Source: Neelides folsomi (lineage: Eukaryota > Arthropoda > Collembola > Neelipleona > Neelidae). From it: 64,000 nucleotides of DNA. The first letter of the stretch is position 1. Each line of letters starts with the position of its first letter. Below are positions 39,601 through 51,500 of this stretch, piece by piece. The notes beneath the pieces were generated by a model. It searched no databases. It had not been told where the DNA came from and saw only the letters and a program-made list of their open reading frames with translations. The translations under genes and the position numbers were made by a program. The stretch covers positions 372,001 through 436,000 of the forward strand of contig JAQGBZ010000006.1 of the NCBI GenBank assembly GCA_034687125.1, given 5' to 3'.

Positions 39601-41759
39601 ATTCCTTTATTATTTCCATGGCCATTTGGAACTATATCAGCCCATTATAGCCCATTTTGACAGCAAAGTAAAGAAATCCGACTCTAATGATAAAAACGTA
39701 CGAGTACTTTAAAGAAGCCTTGTTTTCATAAGATTCCGATTCTAAAGAAATTTGCTCACTTTGGCAAAACTTAAATTTCTTAAAATTACAAGATTATTTT
39801 CTTATTTAACTACCGATTACCTATGTAATGTAAGTAAGTATGGTTATACATGTACTCGTTGTTTTGTCGAATTTACTGATATACTTGGAGGTCATTGAGA
39901 TATCTTTATATAATTAGATTAAGTTTTATTATAAATGTTCTAAATATTAAATATCAAAGGCAATTAAGAGATATTTGATGTTCAGCCAAGTTCTCAGATT
40001 CAATTATTTGAGTAAGAAAGGAAAGAGAGTCTTTTGGTTAGCTTTGGGTTGGTTTATTAGAGGAGAAGGAGTCAACCTGAAATGATAAATAATGAATAAA
40101 GGAGATTTCGCGTATCTTCTCCACCCATGAGTGGGTCATAGGAGAATCCTTTGTCTTTCATCTCTTCTTCTCATGTTAATGAAGGGGTAGTGAAGGGGAG
40201 CTGGAGGGAGAATTCCGCATAGTTCCAACAAGAGGAATCGCTTGATTTTGGGCCAACCTTTAATGGAACTTTCGAGTTTAATGAGCTAAATAGAGAAGAT
40301 AAACCGAGTTCATTATTACTTGACTACATATACAAAGTATGGGATATGAGATCACATTGCCTTTACATCTGTCCTCACACTTGGGCCGAGGATGTAAAGG
40401 AGAATGCTTTTGCTTATAATGCGAATATTTCAATTTTGCATACATATTAAATGGATCATTCTTTGAAGCCACTGGAGCTAATATCACTACACTTCCCGAG
40501 ACTAAATCTCTTTTGCTCCACTTAAACTTCAATTTAGGGAATTGGATTTCAATTTGAAACTTGCCAAAATTGATTTTAAATTTACCACTATTAAAATATT
40601 TTGTGAATCTTTTAAGTAAAATTAAAGTTAATTGGATTTAACAAAAATGTGGTCATCAACTTCCTCAACTTCTTATTTTTAGATTTATTTGAATATAAAA
40701 GTGTAATTTAAATATTTTTATCGTTGGATGTATCGTTAAAATCAAAATTAAGAAGGACAATGATTTAATGATAAATGGGATTTTTCATTCTCTACACAGA
40801 ACCTGTCAACTATAAAATTACCAAAAAGAACATTGAAAAATGGTGAACAAAGACGTTGCATGAACCAGTGAACGTCCGACGTGTAAAAATGTTCCAAGAA
40901 ACCTTTTCCCTTTTTTCTTTCCCATTTTTTCCCAGAGTTTTAAACATAAAAACAAGAAGGAATTTGTGGTTCGAACTGACGTTAATACACAAAATCCAAG
41001 AGCTACATTTTGTTCTTCAAACAGCTAACTACACATTCTGAATGTAGGAATTGTTGAAAAATAAAAGTCATTCCAGAAAACAAAAGTTTGGTTCAAAAGG
41101 GGAAAATCCTTCTTTTCACTTCTCGGCGTGGTTATACGGGGCCGTTGGGGTGAATTTATTAAAGGGAAACTCTTCCTCACCGCATCCCCAAAACCCGGGA
41201 ATAATTTTTCTCCAGGGTGAAGGTTTAAAAGGGAGGTGGGTGAAATTGGGAGGGAGGAGGTTCAATCCTGAAGGTTTTATGGGAAAGCGATAAAGTCAGT
41301 TTTCCTCCACCGTTTTCCGCCATCAATCACTCTCCGTCCATTCCGATCCAATGGATCTTCTCAATATCAACTCCATTTAAAGACACTTCCAATTAACCCC
41401 ATTTAACTCTTGCCGATTCAAACTAATAATTATTGGCATCCATTCTCCCATTATTTTAGATCTACGACCTCTATGTTTTTCCTCAGACTTTCTGGACAAT
41501 TAAATAGAATTAAATAAAACTAAATGGAAATTGATGGAAATAAATGATCAGAAAAGGTATGTACAAAAGAGGGGAATGGAGATTTAAAAAAATAAATTTA
41601 ATTACCTCTCGCTTCAGCCACCGGTTCTTCCGATCGCTGAGGATGGAAATCGGCCGTGAGTGAAAGCGGCGACGGAAGATTTATCGACGAGTTCCCCTCA
41701 CGACTTCCAACACCGATGGAGAATCCGGCAAGGAAGAAGGCAAAAGCAACGTGGTTCAT
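30696..41759 (-). CDS. Cys-rich, probably GPI-anchored protein of the arthropod DUF7042-7045 family, 596 residues
   Basis: Twelve exons on the minus strand, in order: 41759-41606, 37831-37687, 37571-37504, 36380-36141, 35583-35338, 34101-33867, 33628-33564, 33343-33263, 33153-33118, 33006-32854, 31421-31140 and 30781-30696 (TAG 30698-30696). All junctions are GT-AG, phases agree throughout, and the total is 1791 nt. Exon 1 encodes a signal peptide (MNHVAFAFFLAGFSIGVGS). Four Cys-rich modules follow: about 53-123 (CVLPSRWEGSWFQSG; ENCYRCLVFHEKQ), 124-265 (CPFRGSHTFTYSRGQGEC; FQACPDVPGTEST; RFRCFVYE), 285-385 (CQFPSW, MQWHTLD, YKRDGHIVEVQM) and 418-569 (CPYLGRF, YSCHGGWEEMG, RRYCFVF, SDSCSRSI, LAFNATSYG). 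The last exon encodes GECNEMSGAW and a hydrophobic end closing SSILN, typical of a GPI-anchor signal. There are 25 cysteines and about six N-glycosylation sequons. Motif order matches arthropod proteins annotated, from memory, with DUF7042-7045; function is unknown, presumably extracellular adhesion or signalling. Confidence 0.85.
37944..37966. repeat. (GTAT/GTGT)n microsatellite
   Basis: Short tract of alternating GTGTATG and TATG units inside the first coding intron of the minus-strand gene. Similar TATG/GTAC steps recur elsewhere in the window. Confidence 0.6.
38866..38871 (-). terminator. Possible poly(A) signal of the nested lysine-rich gene
   Basis: TTTATT on the plus strand (AATAAA on the minus) lies about 195 nt past the stop at 39067. 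Using it would end a transcript well inside the host intron, supporting an independent gene. Confidence 0.4.
39067..39558 (-). CDS. Lysine-rich intronless protein nested in an intron, 163 residues
   Basis: One uninterrupted frame on the minus strand inside the 3774-bp first coding intron of the DUF7042-7045 gene, same orientation. From the ATG at 39558 it reads MSKKKKGDEG, a Lys/Ser/Gly-rich segment, then a less simple core at about residues 33-70 (EDPECPDGKYPSTGTYYYIN, then PAGPEFMTECGSKSCGGS), a run of GK/KKG units, an acidic Ser/Thr/Asp/Glu stretch (about 112-135) and a tail ending HHLEKNF. Three cysteines, no signal peptide, no membrane segment; nuclear or cytosolic location is likely from the basic composition. 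The frame stays open another 14 codons upstream (GTG GAA GAG TTT...) to a TAA, so a spliced upstream start is possible; no acceptor with a pyrimidine tract is seen. An upstream out-of-frame ATG (GGAATGACGG) would precede the chosen start. I do not recognise the family. Confidence 0.6.
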   Translation of the reverse strand: MSKKKKGDEGPKDSKESKGSKKRKGGGKAEKIEDPECPDGKYPSTGTYYYINPAGPEFMTECGSKSCGGSFGKSGKGGKSGGKKKGKKKGKKGKKSKKLSLEFITTSDEETDDDSTSTSSDSESEDSSKHKNQKPVDLISHGINTDFDIPPVPFTRHHLEKNF

Positions 41760-41788
41760 TCTCACTAAATAGAAAGATTCTTCCTGAA

Positions 41789-44700
41789 ATCATTATAAAA
41801 TGAAATCATATCAAATTGCAAGATTCAATCCTTCATTAAATTTTCCATAAAATTCATTAGATCCAAGATTCTTAATTGAGCTCCTTAATTTTATTGAGAA
41901 ATACTAAAATGTTATCAGTAGGCTTATTTAAGGTTATTTGACTATGAGGACGGAAAGTATGAAGATTTGATTAATATTTGAAGAGATTTAATTAAGGGTG
42001 TTGTGAGAGCTTGGCATAAAAGGATTCATTAGGGTCATTAAGAAGGTTTTCGACGAGGATTCACTCTCAGTTCGCGACCTCCTCCTTAACGAAGTCGATG
42101 GGCGGAGTGACAACGGGGGAGCTGCCTTAACTCAATTACACCCAAACTAAATTAATAGATAAAGGAGAATGGGATTGTGGTTGAGCTTCATCCATCTCCC
42201 CTTCATTTCCAAGAGGGAATTATTATACCCATTCATTCTATTATTTAAACATGAGCATCATTGTCATAAAAGGGTTTGGACGGAGCTTTGGATTGTCATA
42301 TTCTTAAACAAGAGAATTATTACAAAATAGCTCCAAACCATTCACTCCAGTTCACTTCAATTCAATCTCATTCATCTAATAAGTATTATCTAATAAATGC
42401 TATAAATGTTCTTTACAAGGCTTCTATTGAGTGGTGAATGAAAACGAATAGAAAACTATTCAATCATTTTTATCGGATTTCTTATTACATTTCTAAGAAT
42501 TCATTATTCAAATCCAATTCATCTTCTTTCCACGTCTACAACATTTCTCCGATTCCAGGCACGTTAATTAAATTCTTATTAATTGTTAATTAAGGAAAAT
42601 CCTATAGGAATCATTTACATGACTTAGTATTGTATACAAGATAATTAATTCCGGGTTGTGCTTTCGATAGCGATATGAACAAGTTTATTAAACCGGAGCG
42701 GGAAGGATCCGTTCCGTTCAAATTAAATGGAAAGTCTATTATAAATCATTTAGATTTGACGTGATTAAAACGAAGTGATCTTGGGGAGTTTCATAGAAGA
42801 GATGAACCCAAAGTTGGGAAGTCAAACAGAGGCGAAGGGTGGGGCGGGTCGGTTGGGGAATTAAGAAACGAATTCTGGAGGGACTGCGGATTGAGAGAAT
42901 TGAAGGAGAAAATGCCGGGTAATTGTGGTCTCTTTGCCCTTCTTTCACTCCCACTGGGAATTGAAAGGGCGCGGAGAGAAGAAAAGTTGTCACTGAGAAA
43001 CCCAACGATTTAAAATGCAAATGAGGTTTTGGCCGCCCTTCCCGCCTTCCCCATTCCTCCACTCAAGTTCATATAACTCTCTCTATAGATCTGTTCCTGG
43101 ACTTATAGCTAACATATCCCAAATCTCCTTTTGTTTCTCTTCCAAAATACTCCAAATTGGCCTGGAAGAGGACGAAGTGGAAAACGAGGAAATTATGAGA
43201 AACTTCCCTCAACCACAATACCCACGAATAAATCTAGGGAATAATGAATTCAAAACTATAGGAGTCGAATATCTCCCCGTTTCCACCAACTGGCCTTTGA
43301 TTATGGTTTTATGCATTTCAACCAGTTCAACCATTTATTTGGCCAACAACTGGGAAAACTTTCCCTTTCATCTCACAGCTTCTCTTCAAGTCCAGAGCTT
43401 CTATTACGCAAATTCAGTAAAAAATGGAAAATTCACTTGCAGTTGAAGTAAATTAAATGTTCTGCCAAGGCATAATAACAAGTATTGTGTTCATTAAATT
43501 CACAATTTTTTTAGCTTTGATCTTTGGCTTTTTACTAGTTATGTAAAGTACTACTGCTATGTAAAATATCAGTATTAGGTATGTAAAAAATGAATAGAAT
43601 TCTCAATAAAGAAATTTTGGATCAAAGTAAAATTTGGAATATTGGTTCATAATAATAATATTGAAAAACTGTTTAATAAAACCAATGTGTACAGAGAGAT
43701 CTAATGGGTTTTAGTATTCGTGGGTGGATTGCGTAATGAGTTAATTAGGGGAAAATGTGGGTTTTGCCTGTTGTGGGTGGAGATTCGTCTCCTAATGCTC
43801 TTCTGGTATGCTCCGACTAGGGAGAAGACCAACTTGACTTCTATTGAGAGTAATAGTATGAAAATCCTCCTTGCTTTTTGAAATTACAATGGTCTCTGCA
43901 GGAGATTCATATATGCAATACGTACCATATGAACTTATGCTCTATTCTAAAAGCATTTAAAATATATTCCATAAGACTGAACTTTACATTTGCTTTATAT
44001 CATATGGCATTTAGCAGTGTGCTTGAGAATTCTTCCTATATTAGATCATTTCCTTTCGGGCTGAGGCTAAACTCCCCTGATTACGCAAAGGATTACTTCC
44101 AATCTCCCCGGCTTAGGCTTTCATGTAACGGAGGTTTACTGGGGACGAGGAGTCCTTACACGCATTTCACTCAAAAGTTGATTGGAGAAATTCCCATCCT
44201 TCTCCGCCAATTTGACTTCTGTTACCTCTCCGGTTCCCGACGGATTAAATTGGACCAACGCGTGGGAGATTCATGATGTGGGTTTTGAAATCTCACACCT
44301 GGAGCATTTAGTTACACATGTCTCTCCTTATAAAGACCATGAATAGGAGATGTTGAATTCTCATTACGAAACACATCACTCGCATTCCTCAAGTTGAGGG
44401 AAATGAACAAATTTGAGAAATGGGGATTGTAAGGAGAATGAAATTAAGAGAAGCTTCTCCCATTGTTCTTTGGTCATTTAATGCCCCCACACTTTGAGCC
44501 ATTAGGAAACATGTAGAACTATTTAATCAACACTTTCCCTTCTATTCTTAACAATTAAATCTCTCTTGTTTACCAAAAACCATTTGAACATTTCTTGTTA
44601 ATTGCAATTTTCTTCTCATTCGTGGCCCTTTACGAAAATGGCTAAACTTTGTAATATTTCAATTTGATAACTAGTCTAACTCTCATTTGGCTGTTATAAT

Positions 44701-45001
44701 ATACATGTAGTCTTATATGTAATAAGTACATACTATAAATTCCCTGTACTATATACCTATATACTGTACCTGTAGACATAGTACTCATATGGTATTATAC
44801 GCACACGCACATATTGGTCTAATTAAATGAAATATTTATGGGGTTTACCCAAAGATGTAAAATGTTGATTGTTAGGCGTTGGAAATAAATGATGATGGAA
44901 GGAAAGTTTGTTCAGATATTTTTGACAAAAAAGAGATCGACATAAATTGTTAATGGGAAACGGGAAAAGTCAAAGATCTTGTATTAATTTTTAATACATA
45001 C
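41789..45001. other. Upstream region or 5' intron of the DUF7042-7045 gene
   Basis: No supported coding exon. A CpG-containing stretch at 42050-42130 could be a promoter. The plus-strand frames 43015-43446 (143 codons) and 43878-44276 (132 codons) are long for this composition but match nothing and have no splice context. A TAC/GTA-type island covers about 44690-44820. Confidence 0.45.
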
Positions 45002-45513
45002 TTGGGATTCGACGTAAGCTAATCCGCTTATTCCAAAGTTGAAGCTCAAAAGGATCGGAGGAACTTTCATTAATAAATTACAAAAAGTTATGATTTGAAG
45101 TTCTTATCCACTTCCCTCATTACTCTAAAATTCAAATCCATCTGTGAGATTACTACTTAATATTTTAATACTTTATTATCAATTTAATTATCCTTCCTTT
45201 CTGCCCAAATGCACTCACTTCAATGGGTTAAAGAGCACTTAACATGAGTTGTGCATTCTCTCACATAGAAAAGCTCCCAAAATGAAATATGATCTCCTTG
45301 AATTGAAACATTTTTCCTTTGACACTAAATATTAAATTCTGAAGAGGGAAAAAACTTCTGTTCTAAAATAATGAAAATTTGGAGAGGGATGGATGATGTT
45401 TCAATAAGAGGGAAAAAAGTGAATGATATGAAAAGTGTCAAATTACCTGTCGATCACGCGTGGCGGATTTAAGGGGAAAACCCTCCGGATGGCAAAGTCT
45501 CTCTCCGGGTGTT
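45002..45513 (-). other. Possible upstream 5' exons of the DUF7042-7045 gene
   Basis: On the minus strand, 45513-45447 is bounded by a good acceptor (cttgttaacag) and donor (CAG/gtaatt). A second segment ends at 45002 with donor gtatgt and may begin at 45063 or at an ATG at 45070. The coding exon at 41759 has an upstream acceptor ending at 41788 (gatttcag). Joining 45002 to 41787 keeps a frame open from ATG 45070 (MKVPPILLSFNFG) into the signal-peptide exon. More cautiously, both segments could be 5' UTR, because the ATG at 41759 has the better context (A at -3). Confidence 0.3.
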
Positions 45514-47816
45514 CTGTTAACAAGATTGAAGCATCTAAGGATGTAAAGATAAAATTCCACGAGATTAGAAGTTGTGTGCCGGGAAAGTGTTTTTCCTGGG
45601 TGGGAAAACGGAGGGTGGGTGGGATTGGAAATTGGAGTGGATGAAGGGAGACAGATGCTCTCCATGTCAAACACATTTATTAACTTCAAATCTCCTCTTC
45701 AATCCAAACTTACGAAATTATGCATTTGAGTTCCCTTCAATTAAATATTTCCCTTTGGACAAAAAACGTCTCTATTGAATAAATAATATTTATTTAATAA
45801 ATAATGTTTATTTGATAAATCCATTCCAAATAAATATTTAACTAATAATTATTCATATTTTAGTTTATAATATTAGGTAAATGTCTATTTATATTGAACA
45901 CCTAATAAAGATAACAAATTAAAAAATATAAAGAATTTTATTAAATAAGAACAATTAATGAATGACTTTGGTTTAAAGCCTTTGCTATATTTTATTAAGT
46001 TAAAATTCAAATGCATTGGATTTCCATTATTTTACTTCCAAGTGTCTCTCTATTTGCTTTCCATTAGCCCTCATTCAAATTCTAAAAAGGACTTTGGATC
46101 CAAAGTGAACTGATAGGGCTCAAAATATTCCAACTCCGTTCTGTGTGAGTTGTCATATAAAATGAGGATCTTTGATTGGAACGCCCCTCCTTTGGCTTAA
46201 TTTCACGTCTTTCACGTCTTGTGTCTTTTCCGCGTGGAGGGGAAAGAGTTTAATGAGAAAAGGCTACAGAGAGAGGAAGGAGCTTAACGAGATTTATTCA
46301 TCCATTTATTTACCTATTTATGCAACGGAGGAATCCAGGGGTTCCTTCTTCTCCTTCTTCAACTTTTCCCGGCTAATTCGGATAACTTGGTGTGTTTGTT
46401 GAACGGAGAAAGTTAAATGACTACTTTTGATTCATCATTAGGCGGGTAATTACCAAACGGGAATTTCGGTAGGGTGTCCTTTATTTATATGTCATTCCCA
46501 CCAAGAGCGGACCATAAGGTTGTGAAGGGAAAAAAAGGAACTTGGGAAGTGAACTGGATAATTTGTTATGTTTCTTAGCTCAGACTTTTCCAAGTATTCC
46601 AAGGGAGAATTGGAAAAAACGAGGAAGATTGAGGATTCTTAAGAAGTCGGAAAGTTTCTCAGATATACTTCTTCATTTAGTAGGATGATATACTTTAAGT
46701 CCAAAGAATAACTTCCTCTTCAAGTGGTCGATAGTCGAATGTAAGACATGTCGAGTTCCGAGCCTTTTCTTAACCTCAGAATAAAAGGTGACTGTTGACC
46801 TCTTTAGTAAGAATCTTGAAAAGTTCCATTTTAGTCCGTTCCAGAATAAATGTTGAGAAAGGGGAATTGGGAATCGACTAAAAATGTCCAGTTGGGAAGG
46901 AGGAAGCGGAAATGATATTTGCTCTCTGATTGATACCCGCGCTGATCCGCCCCGACACTCTCCACTTATTTCGCCAAACACTTTTCCAATCCAACCGTCA
47001 AACTTCGGACGTTGGATTCAATTTAAAGTTTCAATTTCCGCAAATCATTTTCTACCTTTTGCCAATTTCTTTTTTTCCGCTAACATTAATTTCACTGGAA
47101 AGTCGTTATACTTTTATAGTGTATGTAATAGTAATGTTTATAAGAGATCTAATATGGCTTAGAGCAATATTAGAATGTAATAAATTTTTTATTAAACCCT
47201 GTGTGAAGAGAGCAAGGTGAGGGAATTGTTAAGTGAGCAATGTGGTTTGGTGAAACCGGCGGCGTCCAACTCGCCTCTTCCGGAGATCCACCTCGACTGG
47301 GAGAAAAAGGCGAAGGGCAACTTCAATAGCCCTTTCGTTGCGCAGTCGGATATGCCGGGGATCCCTCGGTGGATTTCTCTCTTTAGAGCTTTCGATCCCC
47401 GGATTTTCCACAGACTTAAACTCCCCCACTATGCATTCTGATGGCTATAGGGCCAACTCCGTGTATTAATTCAAGGACCATTTGAGGAACCAACACCTTC
47501 CACACAAAATCCTCGCCTAGAATTGAATATCGGTTTACCATTTATGAAACAATGGAAATGCCAGTGATGGAAATATCATTTGAGCCAAAAGGCCAATAAA
47601 CTTCTTATAATCTTCCTCACCTCACGCGTCATGTTCCAGAATGCCAAATCGTATTATATGATCATAAATTTTATAAATATTGATAAAAACTACTCCATAT
47701 ACTTAAATACACATATGGATCATAGCACCATAGGTACCTAACCTAGTATAGTAAACTCCTTATGTTGCTGCTTATGTATACCTTATTGACTGTTACTTAT
47801 GGGCCAACACAAAGAA
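45514..47816. other. Intergenic region with one GC-richer open block
   Basis: Mostly AT-rich, non-coding. The block 47217-47441 is clearly richer in GC and open in one plus frame (ends at TGA 47439-47441) and two minus frames; no strand can be chosen and no family is recognised. The sequence just left of it (cttgctctcttcacacag read on the minus strand) is acceptor-like. Confidence 0.4.
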
Positions 47817-47818
47817 TA

Positions 47819-48591
47819 CAGGGGCTGAGTCTTCCTATTTTACACGACCCAAATATCAAACCGTCTCAGAGTTGAATTCCCGCCTATATTTATTAAAACG
47901 CCTTGGAATTCAATTCTTTATCATTCTCTGCTTTAATAATTATCATATTTTAATTAATTCCTAATGGAAAAGAAATTACCTCATGAAGTTGACAGCATGG
48001 TCAGAGCTCTTTGCGCAGAAAAGTCATTCAACTTTTCTCTTCCGAATATCCTCCAAGTCAACGTGAAATGGCTAGGTTAAATTTAAGTCAGAGGACAGCA
48101 TGGAGTGTTTTAAGAGAACAAAAATAATGCTAATTAAGAAAAGTTACATCAACGACATATCAAAATGAGGTTATGAGTAAAGATGAGGTGTAAATGGGTG
48201 TATTGATAAAAATTATTGAATTTTTTTTAATGTTTTGTCCAATTTTTAGGGGGTTTGTATGATTGACAGGGTTGGTAAGTCTTTGCTTGCCTTTTTTATC
48301 AATATTCTGGGCAATATTCCTCACTGTCGATTTCGATATCTGGTGTTCAATAACGCAACTTTGTAGAGAATAAATTGGTAGGATAACTTTCCTGTGAGAA
48401 GAGCTCTGACCATGCCGTCAACTTCTTGATTTAATTTCTTTCCCATTGGGAATTAATTTAATATTATGATAATAATTAAACCAAAGAATGACATAGAATT
48501 GAATTCCAAGGCGTTTTAATAAATATAGGCGGGAATTCAGCTCATGGGCGGTCTGATATTTGAGTCGTGTAAAGTCAGACGACTCAGCCTG
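47819..48591. mobile_element. Non-autonomous DNA transposon (MITE) with ~205-bp terminal inverted repeats
   Basis: The left arm (47819 to about 48024) is the reverse complement of the right arm (about 48386-48591) at, by eye, a little over 80 percent identity, with a 44-bp perfect stretch starting GAATTCCCGCC. Ends read CAGG(GG)CTGAGTC. TA flanks both ends (47817-47818 and 48592-48593), consistent with a TA target duplication as in the Tc1/mariner superfamily. The ~360-bp centre has no transposase frame. Divergence between the arms suggests an old, inactive copy. Family assignment rests only on the TA flanks and terminal CAG. Confidence 0.8.
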
Positions 48592-48593
48592 TA

Positions 48594-51500
48594 TATGTAG
48601 GTATAAAAGATCTACTTGATATTTTACAATGATATTTAATATAAAGACATTAAATGATTCACGAGTGACAAATATGATAGGGGAAATTTCCTCAACGACT
48701 TAATGAGAATTCCGAGGAATTGGGGAAGAAGACCATTGAGAGTCTGAGATGGAGGTAACATTTGAATTTGATTAGTGAGGGGGAGAATGTGAGATAAATC
48801 AAGTTTTTAAATTTCCTGGGTTGTCGGAGAAGGTGAGAAATGGAATTTCCTTGATAATTTATTGATTGGGATTTCTTTGTTGGGGAGGTCGGAGGAGTCG
48901 AAGATTTATCTCCCATTTGGATTTATAGGGACAGGCTACAAGTCTCCGTAGGCCACTTCTCCACGTCAATCCTCAAAGACCCACACTGTCACTTACCATT
49001 TTTTATAAACACACTCCAGAACTATTTTTTATACAAACCTTGAACTTGGGACTTGTTCAATTGACAATCAATCCGTGTAAAATATCTAATGATCCTCAAT
49101 AGAAAGTTCTTCAAAAAATATATAGAATTGGAAATATTTCATATATCCTATTATGTATAGTTAGTTACTTTCCTTAAATATTGGGTGTATTATGTAATTA
49201 AAAATGCATGGCTTATCGGCACAAATAAAGTAATATTGCTAAATTGTTTAGTAATTAAAAGTGTATAATTAAAAGTATAAAAAGTTTATATTGAATAGTT
49301 AGATCAAATCGAAGATGTTTGGGCCAAAGTTAATTACTTTGCTCCATCTCGGAAACTTTTCCAAAAATTAATAGTAAATATAGTAAATAGGAGGAGAGAA
49401 GGACGAGAAAATAAAATTAGGAATTCTCGGCCCATCAAAACTTCCGAGGTAAATGTGAAATAATGTGTGCATAAAAGAAGTTTATTAGGAAATAAAAGAA
49501 AATGTAGGTTAATCGAAATTAACGAAAGGAATGAAAAGAGTGGGAGGAAAAGTCGACACTCCTTGGATTTCATTTTACCTCCTCGTAAACTCCAACCCGA
49601 CAAATAAGAAAGTTGATCTTGGGAATAAGAATATTATGACAATTTATTATCCCTTCAGAAATATTATATTCAAATGCTATTCCCATTCCCCATATTAAAG
49701 TAATAAATAAACAGCACAAATACGTATTTTATTGTGGAATATTTTATATTTTATTAAGCAAAAACTTCTTCTAAATAACTAAAAGAAAGACAGGTCTTTA
49801 ACTAAAAATATCTCTATGCTTCTTAAGTTATTACCTATACCATATATTTAGGTTTAATATGTGTTAAAGCTCTTATCTTTACATGTACAAATACTTATAT
49901 CTGTATACTTATTTACCTACTAAAGTCTTGATATTAAAATGGAGAAATGGGTTTTTAGTAAAAGTTAAACCGTTGTTGTTGTTGCGCTAAAAGTTTCATT
50001 TCCCCATGTGCTTTTCCTATGATATTATAAATTGTAGAGGATTTTTGTCAACTCTTTCCCATCTTGAGTTCTCTTTGTGGTTCACGACTTCACGAGCAGA
50101 GGAATAAAACAAAGTCTTGAGAGAAGGAGAATTTTGAAAAAAACCATATTACTTCTGTCGCTCCATTTGCGAATGTGTTATGTTGTTGAGTTTATGTTCG
50201 AAGGGGTTGGCAGAGTGGAACGATCGCCTTATTTTTCCTTTACTTTCATAAATAAAGTACAGGGACATTACTTTGAGAAAAAACTAAAACATGTCAATCA
50301 ACTTATTACTTTCTTCATTTTAAAAACATTGACATTCTTCAGTTGCTTTTATACATAATGTTAAAACGTCAAATTTATTTATTTTATCAATTTATTAAAT
50401 TCAGTAAAGTAATTTAAAATTTTGCAGATAGCTCTTTCTCCCCGTAACAAATTTTGAAATCTGGTATAAATCTGATCTTTGTAATTTGGAAATATTATAA
50501 TTGATTAATTTAAAATTTTAATTGTACTTAAGAGTAAAAAATTATGGATGGACGAGTTTGCAAATAAAAAGAATATTAGTGTTAGAAAAGACCATGAAAT
50601 TAAAATTCATATTGCGTAATTATAGTAAAAGAATTTGTAAGATAAGCAGAAGCGGATGAAAATGAAAGTAAAAGAATGTGTCTTGAGATCTTGAGACTCT
50701 CCGGTAGTTTATTAGATGAAAAGAGGTATAGGATATGAACTTGGAGTTGGCCGTCCGGTTGAGATATGTGGTTTAAGAGAAAGAGGGGAATATTTCTCGA
50801 AGAAGAGAGGAAATTCCTCTGATGACAAGATAGTGAGCGTAAGGAAGAGAAATCTCGCATGGAGTCAAAGGAATGGAGAAAAATATGGAAAGTTTCACTT
50901 TCGCCCAAAGACCTCCACTATTTTATTATAGGTGTCCCTTCTTTGGAAGAAGAAGAAGAAGAGAAGGAGTAAATTTAATCCATGAACCCGGGTTTCTTCC
51001 CCACCCACACTCAACTTTCCCTCTCGGAGATGTGAAACAGGGGAAGGCCATTCCTCACCCAACATTCGTCCCTCAGAGGGAAATTTTAATTTCGGGTATT
51101 TTTTACTGTCGCCCGCTTTTATGAAAGAGGGGAAGGAGGAGAAGATGAGTTATGCACTCTCAGCTCTCCACCAACTTCCCAGGTGATCCCGCAAACATCC
51201 CGCTCCTCCCTCATCCACCCTTTTCATTACACCCAAAGAGAAAAATGGGGACATTCGTCTTCCACTCATCTCAAAATATTAATACATGCATGATCATCAA
51301 ATTAATGAATGTACATTAATATTGTATTTATTAATATACTGATACCTAAGCTAATATATAATGTACATAAACAATATTTTGGTTTGTCACATTTTTATGG
51401 TATGTTTGCAATTTAAAACAATATGTAAAATTGTAGTTGTTATTTATGTAAAATGGTTCTCCAACTGGATGAGTGAGAATGTGAAATAGAGAGGCGATTG

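Noticed and set aside
43015-43446. 143-codon open frame on the plus strand
   Set aside because: No recognisable domain, no promoter or poly(A) context, and chance frames of similar length occur elsewhere in the window.
43878-44276. 132-codon open frame on the plus strand
   Set aside because: No family resemblance; the first half is AT-rich intergenic texture.
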